This document shows positions 58,701 to 64,000 of a stretch of DNA of 64,000 nucleotides, one piece after another (the first letter of the stretch is position 1; every line of letters begins with the position of its first letter). The notes beneath the pieces were generated by a model that made no database searches, was not told the origin of the DNA, and was given only the letters and a program-made list of their open reading frames with translations. A program made the translations under genes and the position numbers. Source of the stretch: Crossiella sp. CA-258035 (GTDB taxonomy: Bacteria > Actinomycetota > Actinomycetes > Mycobacteriales > Pseudonocardiaceae); contig NZ_CP116413.1 of NCBI RefSeq assembly GCF_030064675.1, positions 3,194,001 to 3,258,000 of the forward strand, written 5' to 3'.

Positions 58701-58866
58701 CGCGGTCTACGTCTGCGGTGACGGAGCCCGGATGGCCCCGGGCGTGCGCGCCGCCTTCCTCGACCTGCACCGCAAGCACACCGGCGGCACGGCCGAGCAG
58801 GCCGAGGTCTGGCTGACCGGGCTCATCGCGGAAAACCGCTACATCGAGGACGTCTACGCGGGATGA
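55726..58866 (+). CDS. Self-sufficient cytochrome P450/reductase fusion (CYP102, P450 BM3-like)
   Basis: A 1046-residue fusion of heme and diflavin reductase domains that hydroxylates fatty acids with NADPH and O2. The heme domain (1-~470) has 'GDGLFTAF' (F87-equivalent of P450 BM3 kept), I-helix 'AGHETTSG', 'NETLRLWPTA', and heme loop 'FGTGERACIGRQFALHEA' with C413. An Ala/Thr/Lys-rich linker follows. The FMN domain begins 'TVLHGSNLGTCRALAKEL' near 490. The FAD/NADPH part has 'RHYSISSS', 'GTGLAPFRG' and the terminal 'YVCGDGARM'. It is divergent from the PAS-LuxR gene. A DUF1304 gene follows after 61 bases. Confidence 0.95.
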   Translation: MGMQETPDRVALPHPANRLPVLGDVLGSSSDRLVQSAMDDARALGPIFTRKFFGTEVVFVSGADLVAELADEDRFAKHVGSSLVTIRGLTGDGLFTAFNEEPNWAKAHDILLPAFAMSSMRTYHPTMLAVARKLIAHWDARAGKSTVDVSADMTKLTLDTIGLAGFGYDFGSFDRDDPHPFITALVRGLAFAQAKNRHIPGLDFLYRKDSARFAADVEFLNGVVDEVIRERIASGDTSTDDLLGLMLNAPHPASGETLDEVNIRNQVVTFLIAGHETTSGTLSFALHFLAKHPAVLARAQAEVDALWGEAADPEPSFEDIGKLRYVRQILNETLRLWPTAAVFARQALRDTVIGGRYPVRAGQPMLVLTPMLHRDPVWGDNVEAFDPERFSPEAERARPVHAFKPFGTGERACIGRQFALHEATLLLGLLIHRFRFLDQDDYQLKVKETLTLKPEGLHLGLARRTQRRKPAATTTAPATAKAAGRARQGTALTVLHGSNLGTCRALAKELAEAGEQRGFEVTVAPLDAATRALPTGDPVVIVAASYNGRPTDDATEFWNWLNEAKSGELDGLRYALLGVGDRNWAATYQHVPTTLDARLAELGGTRLLDRGEADASGDLAGAVTDWSEQLWTALLTEYGDPDAVSTVDTADGPRYAVRTLTGPVTAARDARHELRPMTVLETGDLADLAHPLGRSKRFLRIALPEGLTYRTADHLTVLPANDPAQVDRAARILRVDPEAVLDITDRRPGRGALGLDRPVSARELLTHFVELHDPATPAQLAVLAANNPCPPERKALAALAERPDGRAVLDLLAANPACQLTLDAALELLPPLRPRHYSISSSAAAQPDAVDLMVSLLDKGSCHGVGSGYLTGMRPGDTVLAKVQPCREAFRIAPDTGRPVIMISAGTGLAPFRGAIADRLVAGNTTPALCYFGCDHPEVDYLHRAELEAAEAAGVVSLRPAYSQAPVQDQRFVQHRIAAETEEVWRLLDNGAAVYVCGDGARMAPGVRAAFLDLHRKHTGGTAEQAEVWLTGLIAENRYIEDVYAG

Positions 58867-58927
58867 CTCACCCCCGCGCGGAGCGCACAATGACTGTCCA
58901 CAGTGGATCGACGAAGGAGCAGGTCTG

Positions 58928-59290
58928 ATGGGTGTCGTGGCGGGGATCCTGGTCGGGTTGGTCGCGCTGATCCACGTGTACATCCTGGTGCTGGAGATGT
59001 TCCTGTGGACCACTCCCCGGGGTCAGAAGGCGTTCGGGCTGACCCCGGAGTTCGCCGAGCAGACCAAGACCTTGGGCGCGAACCAGGGCCTGTACAACGG
59101 GTTCCTGGCCGCCGGGCTGATCTGGGCGCTGATCGCCAGTGACCCGGTCGGCTACCAGGCGAAGATCTTCTTCCTGGTGTGCGTGTTCGTCGCCGGGGTC
59201 TACGGCGCGGCCACGGCCAGCAAGAAGATCCTCTACGTCCAGGTGGCGCCCTCGGTGCTGGCGCTGGCCGCGGTGTTCGCCGCGAGCTGA
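58928..59290 (+). CDS. DUF1304-type membrane protein
   Basis: A 120-residue protein with four hydrophobic segments. It fits DUF1304: 'LVALIHVYILVLEMFLWTTP' at the start, 'LGANQGLYNGFLAAGLIWAL' in the second segment, and two more helices. The function of the family is unknown. GGAG lies about ten bases before the ATG. It follows the CYP102 gene after 61 bases that contain a copy of the GTCCACAGTGGA motif. Its stop lies one base from that of the convergent ADP-ribosylglycohydrolase gene. Confidence 0.85.
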   Translation: MGVVAGILVGLVALIHVYILVLEMFLWTTPRGQKAFGLTPEFAEQTKTLGANQGLYNGFLAAGLIWALIASDPVGYQAKIFFLVCVFVAGVYGAATASKKILYVQVAPSVLALAAVFAAS

Positions 59291-59291
59291 G

Positions 59292-60386
59292 TCACCAGGT
59301 GGGATAGCAGTGCAGGAACCCGCTGGAGGTCGGCGGGTTCGCGCTGTACTCCGCGACGGCGTCCCGGCTCAGCAGCTCGGTCGCCGCGCGGAGCTCCAGC
59401 TTGGCCAGCCACTCCTTGGGCAGCGCGCCGACCCCGTGCGCCGCGCCGAAGAGGTTCCCGGCGATCGCGCCGGTGGAGTCGCTGTCCCCGGTGTGGTTGA
59501 CCGCGACCCGCATGGTCTCCCGGAAGTCGCCGCCCCCGTGCAGGAACGCGTAGAGCCCGATGGCCAGCGCCTCCTCGCCGACCCAGCCGCCGCCCAGTTC
59601 GCGCTCGATCCGCTCCGGGGTGACCGTGTCGATCGGCCCGCCCAGCCGCACCGCGCCCTTGATGGCCTCCAGGGTCTCCTCGTGGCCCTCGTGGGTGCGC
59701 AGGATCTGCTCGGCCTTGTCGATGGCCACGTTGATGTGCGCGCCGTGGAACAGCGCCCACACCATCACCGCGAGGCACCCGGCGGAGAGGTAGCCGCTGG
59801 GGTGGGTGTGGGTCAGCGCCGCGCCCGCCGCCGCCACCCGGAACACCTCGGCCGGATCGTTGCCTAACAAGGCCACCGGGGCCGCGCGCATCACGCCGCC
59901 GCAGCCCTTGGAGTTGTTGATCTTGTTGGTGAAGGAGCCCGGCGCGCGGCCCCGGCCGATGTCCTCCAGCGCGCGCACGCAGGTCTTGCCGGGGGCGCGC
60001 CGGTCGAACAGGTCGGGCTCGCGGATCAGCCAGCCGTCCGGCTGCGGGTGCGCCTCGGCCAGTGAGCCGAGCGCGTCCGCCCACGGGTAGCCCTGGGTGT
60101 GCATCCAGCGCAGGTAGGCCGAGAGCAGGAAGGGCACTGGATCGGTCGGCCCGTGCTGCCGCTGGTGCACGTGCGCCCTGATCATGCCTTCCAGGGTGAA
60201 CAGGGTCATCTGGGTGTCATCGGTGATCGCGCCGACCTTGCCGTAGGCCGCGTGCAGCTCGGTGATGCCGCGCTGGCCGTGCCGCTGCCGGATCTTCTCG
60301 ATCGACTCGAACTCCACGTCCGCGCCGAGCGCGTCCCCGAGCGCGCCCCCCAGCATGCAGCCCAGCACGCGCTCTTCCCAGGTCAC
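59292..60386 (-). CDS. ADP-ribosylglycohydrolase family protein
   Basis: A 364-residue all-helical protein of the ADP-ribosylglycohydrolase (DraG/ARH) family. Members remove ADP-ribose from proteins or cleave O-acetyl-ADP-ribose. Mg-binding motifs are visible: 'GGALGDALGADVEF' near residue 11, 'ITDDTQMTLFTLEG' near 50, and 'NHTGDSDSTGAIAGN' near 305. A basic-aromatic segment 'FTNKINNSKGCGGVMRAAP' lies between. GTG 60386 has GGGGAGG upstream, five to eleven bases away. No ADP-ribosyltransferase gene is in the window, so the target is unknown. Confidence 0.92.
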   Translation of the reverse strand: MTWEERVLGCMLGGALGDALGADVEFESIEKIRQRHGQRGITELHAAYGKVGAITDDTQMTLFTLEGMIRAHVHQRQHGPTDPVPFLLSAYLRWMHTQGYPWADALGSLAEAHPQPDGWLIREPDLFDRRAPGKTCVRALEDIGRGRAPGSFTNKINNSKGCGGVMRAAPVALLGNDPAEVFRVAAAGAALTHTHPSGYLSAGCLAVMVWALFHGAHINVAIDKAEQILRTHEGHEETLEAIKGAVRLGGPIDTVTPERIERELGGGWVGEEALAIGLYAFLHGGGDFRETMRVAVNHTGDSDSTGAIAGNLFGAAHGVGALPKEWLAKLELRAATELLSRDAVAEYSANPPTSSGFLHCYPTW

Positions 60387-60539
60387 CGGCAGCCTCCCCG
60401 AATGGTCGCGCCCAGCCCGTCTGCCAGGCCGGCACCAGAATGTTGCCAGCCTAGCCCGATCGCCCGGCGGGCGGTGAGCTGTTCGGGGGAATCGCGGTTC
60501 CACAGTGGAGGGTGGCGCGGGAACGGTTGAGCGGCAACG

Positions 60540-61160
60540 TCATCGGGCCCGCACCCTGGCCAGGTCGTTGTACAGGGTGGCCCGCGAGATGCCCAGGTGT
60601 TCGGCCACCCTGGCCGCCGAGCGCTGCACCGCGAACACCCCGCGCCGGTCCAGTGCGGCGATGATCCGGCGGCGGTCGGCCCGGTCGGCGCGGTCGCAGC
60701 CGCCCTCCTCCGCGATCACCGCGTCCACCACCTGGTCCACGTCGTCGGAGAACACGGTCACCGGCGCGGGTTCGAGCGGACCGGCCATCCCGCTGAGGGT
60801 GTCCGCGGCCTGGCGCAGCGCGGTGACGTCCAGATTCACGCACAGCGCGCCGACCACCTCGCCGCGCACCCGCAGCAGCATGGTGGAGGAGCGCACCAGC
60901 CGGCCGTTCGGCAGCCGGGTGAGGTAGTTGAGCCGGTCCTCCGCCTCGGGTCCGGCCGCGAGCAGGCCGAGGCCGATCTCGCTCATCGCGCCGCCGACGT
61001 GCCGGTCGGTCACCGCGCCGCTGATGGCGACCACACTGGCCTCCGGGCTGCGGTAGTCGTGCAGCACGATCTCGGCGGTGGGGCCGTAGGTGGCGGCCAG
61101 GCCCGCGACCAGGGGGCGCACCGACTCGAACAGGTCATCGGCCGCAACAGTGTCGCTCAC
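60540..61160 (-). CDS. YheO/DauR-like regulator (PAS-like + HTH)
   Basis: A 206-residue regulator. Residues ~8-115 form the YheO-like PAS domain ('VLHDYRSPEASVVAISGAVT', 'LLRVRGEVVGALCVNLDVTA'). Residues ~160-205 form the DauR-type helix-turn-helix ('RRGVFAVQRSAARVAEHLGI', 'SRATLYNDLARVRA'). DauR represses D-arginine catabolism. Homologues often sit next to amino-acid-catabolic PLP enzymes, as here. GTG 61160 is chosen because TAGCCT (complement of 61167-61172) lies six bases before it. GTG 61163 is adjacent. It is divergent from the PLP gene 75 bases away, and the gap carries two palindromes. Confidence 0.85.
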   Translation of the reverse strand: MSDTVAADDLFESVRPLVAGLAATYGPTAEIVLHDYRSPEASVVAISGAVTDRHVGGAMSEIGLGLLAAGPEAEDRLNYLTRLPNGRLVRSSTMLLRVRGEVVGALCVNLDVTALRQAADTLSGMAGPLEPAPVTVFSDDVDQVVDAVIAEEGGCDRADRADRRRIIAALDRRGVFAVQRSAARVAEHLGISRATLYNDLARVRAR

Positions 61161-61181
61161 CACCTCAGGCTATCCCGACTT

Positions 61182-61217
61182 GACAGTCTGTCCAAGTTTT
61201 CTGGACGATCAGTCCAG
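61182..61217. promoter_or_regulatory. Paired palindromes between dauR-like and PLP enzyme genes
   Basis: GACAG-T-CTGTC (61182-61192) is a perfect 11-bp palindrome. CTGGAC-GATCA-GTCCAG (61201-61217) has perfect 6-bp arms. Both lie in the 75-base divergent gap and are candidate sites for the DauR-like regulator. Confidence 0.55.
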
Positions 61218-61235
61218 TCGAGTTCTGGAGGAACC

Positions 61236-62378
61236 GTGTCCCACCAGCTGCCGCCGCTGCGCTGCACCCGTTGCTACACCGAGTTCCCGGTGCAGAGCCT
61301 GGTCTGGCACTGCCCCTGCGGCGGTGTCCTGGACGTCGCCGACTTCGGCGCCCGGCTGCCCGGCCGGTCGGAGCTGGCCACCCGCCCTGCCACCCTGTGG
61401 CGCTACGCCGAGGCGCTGCCGGTGCCGGAGCTGGCCGAGGTGAGCCTGGGGGAGGGGATGACCCCGGTGGTGCCCGCGGTCGGCCTGGCCGATGCCAGGG
61501 TGAAGCTGGAGTACCTCTCGCCGACGCTGTCGTTCAAGGACCGCGGCGCGGTCATGCTGGCCACCCTGGCCAAGCTGCTCGGCGTGCGCAGGCTGATCGC
61601 GGACAGCAGCGGCAACGCGGGCACCGCGCTGTCGGCCTACGCCGCCCGCATCGGCGTGCCGTGCGAGATCTACGTGCCGGCCAGCACCTCGCCCGGCAAG
61701 CTCGGCCAGATGCGTGCGCACGGCGCGGACGTGCACCTCATCGAAGGCAACCGGGAGGACGCCGCCCGCGCGGCCAAGGTCGCCGCCGAGGCCCCGGATG
61801 CCAGCTACGCCAGCCACATGTTCCACCCGTACTTCCTGCACGGCACCAAGACCTTCGCCTTCGAGCTGTGGGAACAGGGCATGCCGGAGACCGTGGTGCT
61901 GCCGGTCGGCCACGGCACCCTGCTGCTCGGCGCCTACCTCGGCTTCCAGGAACTCCTTGCCCAGCAGCTGATCCCGCGCCTGCCGGTGATCATCGGCGTG
62001 CAGTCGGCCAACTGCGGCCCGCTGGCCGCCGCCGCGGACGCCGGCAGCCCCAGCCCCGCGGTCATCACCCCGGTGCCCACCAGGGCCGAGGGCATCGCCA
62101 TCGCCGAACCCGCCCGCGGTGAGGCCATCCTGGCCGCGGTGGCCGCCACCGGCGGCACCATCCTCGGCGTCACCGACAACCAGGTGCACACCGCCCGCGC
62201 CGAGCTGGCCGGGGCCGGTTTCTACGTCGAACCGACCTCCGCGGTCTGCTGGGCCGCCATCCAGGCCGCCCGCACCGGCACCGCTCCGGCCAGCCCGGCC
62301 TGGGCCACCGCGGTCCCGCACCTCACCGGCCCGCTGACCCTCGCCCTCTCCGGCGCTGGCCTGAAGTCGCCGAACTAG
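61236..62378 (+). CDS. PLP-dependent enzyme, threonine synthase-like (fold II)
   Basis: A 380-residue PLP enzyme of the tryptophan-synthase-beta fold. A four-cysteine knuckle opens the protein ('CTRCYTEF', 'WHCPCGG'; C10, C13, C26, C28), as in threonine-synthase-like proteins. The PLP lysine is K100 in 'TLSFKDRGAVML', and the phosphate loop is 'SSGNAGTALSAYAARIG'. 'VGHGTLLLGAYLGFQEL' is the later cofactor loop. Substrate could be O-phosphohomoserine, threonine or diaminopropionate. The divergent DauR-like regulator favours amino acid breakdown over threonine synthesis. GTG 61236 follows a GGAGG site. Confidence 0.85.
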   Translation: MSHQLPPLRCTRCYTEFPVQSLVWHCPCGGVLDVADFGARLPGRSELATRPATLWRYAEALPVPELAEVSLGEGMTPVVPAVGLADARVKLEYLSPTLSFKDRGAVMLATLAKLLGVRRLIADSSGNAGTALSAYAARIGVPCEIYVPASTSPGKLGQMRAHGADVHLIEGNREDAARAAKVAAEAPDASYASHMFHPYFLHGTKTFAFELWEQGMPETVVLPVGHGTLLLGAYLGFQELLAQQLIPRLPVIIGVQSANCGPLAAAADAGSPSPAVITPVPTRAEGIAIAEPARGEAILAAVAATGGTILGVTDNQVHTARAELAGAGFYVEPTSAVCWAAIQAARTGTAPASPAWATAVPHLTGPLTLALSGAGLKSPN

Positions 62379-62387
62379 CCCGCGCGG

Positions 62388-63200
62388 TCAGCGGGTCAGC
62401 TGCGGCAGGATCGCGGCCTCGGGGGCGGCGTCGTAGGTGAACTCGTGCGCCTTGGCGACCTCCCTGGCCAGCTCGGCGAACAGCACCGCGGTCGCGTGCG
62501 CCGCGCGCAGCGCGCTGTCGCCGTCGAACCCGCCGAACAGCTCGGGCAGCCGGTCCCACACCCCGGGTGCGGCCCACCGCCGCATCCGGGTGCCCGCGTG
62601 CCACACGTCGTGCGCCGGCCCGTGCACCGCCTGCGCGTGCCACTCGATCATGGCTTCGAGCAGCTCCTTGGTGGTGGCGTCCCGCGACTTCACCACCCAC
62701 AGCTCGCCACGGGCCACGTACCGCGGCAGGTGCGCGATCTCGAACCAGAACTCCGTGCACAGCTCCTGGAAGTCCTGCTCCGCCAACGGTTCCGGCCGCG
62801 GCCGGCCACTCGGCGCGGCCAGCCGGGCGGCCAGCCCGTCGGGGTCGTGCAGGACTTCGTAGCCGCGTTCGTGCAGGTCGTCCAGCTCCTCGGCCAGTTC
62901 GTCCACTATGGACAGTGGCAGGAGCTGGAAGTCGGCCTTGGTGCCGTCGGTGAACAGGACCAGCCGCGCCGGGTTCTCCCACGGACCTTCCAGGCCGACG
63001 CTGACCAGCACCGGGCCGAACCCGGCCAGCCAGTCCGCGGTCCCGGCGTAGGACTCGGGATCGGTGGTGAACAGCTCGATGTCGTGGTCGGAGAAGGCGT
63101 CCACACTGCCGTCCCGGCGTGCCCGGGAACCGGTGCGCAGCACCAGCCTGATGTCCGGCCTGCCCGCCGCCCACGCGGCCAGCCCCGCTTCGGTGATCAC
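62388..63200 (-). CDS. Aminoglycoside 6-adenylyltransferase-like nucleotidyltransferase
   Basis: A 270-residue protein of the streptomycin/aminoglycoside 6-adenylyltransferase (ANT(6)/AadK) family. The nucleotidyltransferase motif is 'GSRARRDGSVDAFSDHDIEL' near residue 24, with both metal-binding aspartates. 'TKADFQLLPLS' carries the third acid. 'FWFEIAHLPRYVARGELWVV' and 'HGPAHDVWHAGTRMRRW' belong to the C-terminal helical domain. Known members adenylate streptomycin. Whether this one does is unknown, since many actinobacterial homologues have other substrates. Its stop lies nine bases from that of the PLP gene, which converges on it. Confidence 0.82.
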   Translation of the reverse strand: MITEAGLAAWAAGRPDIRLVLRTGSRARRDGSVDAFSDHDIELFTTDPESYAGTADWLAGFGPVLVSVGLEGPWENPARLVLFTDGTKADFQLLPLSIVDELAEELDDLHERGYEVLHDPDGLAARLAAPSGRPRPEPLAEQDFQELCTEFWFEIAHLPRYVARGELWVVKSRDATTKELLEAMIEWHAQAVHGPAHDVWHAGTRMRRWAAPGVWDRLPELFGGFDGDSALRAAHATAVLFAELAREVAKAHEFTYDAAPEAAILPQLTR

Positions 63201-63209
63201 ACGGCCAAG

Positions 63210-64000
63210 CTACCCGGCCCAGGCCAGCAGTGGGTCGTGCCTGCTCGGCTCGCGCAGCTGCCGCAGCGCCTGCTTCTCCAGCTGCCGGATGCGTTCCCTG
63301 GTCAGCCCCACCTGGTCGGCGACCTCCTGCAGCGTGTGCGGCCTGCCGTCGTGCAGCCCGTACCGCAATGTGATGATCATCGCCTCCCTCGGCGGCAGCG
63401 TGTCGATGAGCGAGCGCAGCTCCCTGGCGAAGGACTGGTACTCCACCACATCCGCGGCCTGCAACACGTCCTCGTCGGTGATCAGGTCACCCAGCCTGGT
63501 GTCGCCCTCGGCCCCGACCGGGGAGTCCAGGCTGACCGACTCCCTGGCCAGCAGCCGCAGCTCGGCCACCCTCGCCTGGCTGACCTTCGCCGCCTCGGCC
63601 ACCTCGGCGATGGTCGGCTCCCGGTGCAGCCGCAGCTGGAGCTGACGTTCGGTCTTGGCCACCTTGGTCAGCTCCTCCACCACGTGCACCGGCAGCCGCA
63701 CACCCCGGCTCTGCTGGGCGATGCCGCGGTCCATGGCCTGCCGGATCCACCAGGTGGCGTAGGTGGAGAACTTGAACCCCTTGGCGTAGTCGAACTTCTC
63801 CACCGCCCGGATCAACCCGAGGTTGCCCTCCTGGATGAGGTCGAGCAGCGACAGCCCGCGCCGGGCGTGCTTCTTGGCGATCGAGACGACCAGGCGCAGG
63901 TTCGCCCGGATCATGTGGTCCTTGGCCCGCTGCCCGTCAGCGGCGACGGCGGCCAGCCCAGCTCGATCACCCTCACCCCGGCGCAGCAGCTCGGCGGCGT
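63210..64000 (-). CDS. Principal-type sigma-70 factor, C-terminal part (5' end outside window)
   Basis: The frame is open from the window edge to the stop at 63210, giving 263 residues of a group 1/2 sigma factor. Visible are region 1.2/2.1 ('[11 protein letters not shown]', '[20 protein letters not shown]'), the core-binding '[18 protein letters not shown]', the -10-recognising '[16 protein letters not shown]', region 3 ('[20 protein letters not shown]'), and region 4 with '[20 protein letters not shown]'. The intact regions 2.4 and 4.2 indicate a RpoD/HrdB-like or SigB-like sigma rather than an ECF type. The N-terminus and start lie beyond base 64000, so the class cannot be settled. An ATG at 63914 is internal and should not be taken as the start. 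Confidence 0.92.
   Translation of the reverse strand, partial: AAELLRRGEGDRAGLAAVAADGQRAKDHMIRANLRLVVSIAKKHARRGLSLLDLIQEGNLGLIRAVEKFDYAKGFKFSTYATWWIRQAMDRGIAQQSRGVRLPVHVVEELTKVAKTERQLQLRLHREPTIAEVAEAAKVSQARVAELRLLARESVSLDSPVGAEGDTRLGDLITDEDVLQAADVVEYQSFARELRSLIDTLPPREAMIITLRYGLHDGRPHTLQEVADQVGLTRERIRQLEKQALRQLREPSRHDPLLAWAG

Noticed and set aside
55627-59013. 1128-codon open frame antisense to the CYP102 gene
   Set aside because: The plus strand has every P450 BM3 motif; the antisense product has no domain and repetitive composition.
63210-63914. A complete 234-residue sigma factor starting at 63914
   Set aside because: The frame continues upstream to the window edge with conserved sigma sequence ('QRAKDH' before the ATG), so this ATG is internal and the gene is truncated by the window.

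Overview
The window comes from a high-GC actinomycete, most likely the Pseudonocardiaceae/Pseudonocardiales. The evidence is GC-rich third codon positions, frequent GTG/TTG starts, many probable leaderless genes, an ESX-like cassette with a DUF3558 lipoprotein, a CYP102-type P450 fusion, and recurrent GTCCACNNTGGAC palindromes. It is ordinary chromosome of the accessory 'arm' type: metabolic operons, one-component regulators beside their targets, transporters and secreted proteases. I see no rRNA, tRNA, CRISPR array, prophage or intact insertion sequence.

Layout. 1-3.8 kb: end of an NDP-forming acyl-CoA ligase, then a metal-homeostasis operon (divergent Nramp-like protein, small membrane protein, TerC). 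3.9-12 kb: a glyoxylate-assimilation locus made of a GntR regulator, an OFA-type MFS carrier and the operon sucC-sucD-hyi-glxR-gcl. One 14-bp palindrome (TACTGTATACAGTA type) sits before gntR, before the carrier and on the sucC promoter, so this is probably one regulon; oxalate or malate is the likely source of glyoxylate. 12-19 kb: a LAL-type ATPase regulator, Nudix, EF-hand and DUF4429 proteins, a LysR and a secreted serine protease. 19-26 kb: a 5-bp repeat tract, TetR/DoxX, VOC, AlkD, a Tat-exported MBL-fold hydrolase, LysR + beta-lactamase-like hydrolase, ArsR. 26.8-29.5 kb: polyamine operon (Orn/Lys/Arg-type decarboxylase, SpeH, SpeE-like). 29.5-33.8 kb: ESX-like substrate, lipoprotein and helical protein, then two tandem trypsin-like proteases. 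34-41.8 kb: DHA2 exporter, methyltransferase, class C-like hydrolase, M20 peptidase, a GNAT gene broken by one TGA, an AlkZ-like protein and an HD protein. 41.9-49.1 kb: GlxA-type regulator, ceramidase, flavodoxin, LysR, MarR/Bcr pair. 49.1-49.8 kb: a non-coding block of three large nested hairpins. 49.8-64 kb: CPBP protease, fused SecDF, GNAT, PAS-LuxR regulator facing a CYP102, DUF1304, ADP-ribosylglycohydrolase, a DauR-like regulator facing a PLP enzyme, a nucleotidyltransferase and the start-truncated end of a principal-type sigma factor.

The strongest candidate for something undescribed is the hairpin block at 49.18-49.72 kb. Two of the three elements are exactly 162 nt long and keep short motifs at identical offsets, while their long, perfectly paired arms have different sequences. 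That is the pattern expected of a structured element whose stems co-vary. Other points worth checking are a Gcl that carries the canonical ThDP glutamate normally replaced by valine, a spermidine-synthase-like enzyme without the GGGDGG loop, a ceramidase without a signal peptide, and at least twelve genes that share a -10 hexamer 6-8 nt before the start codon.
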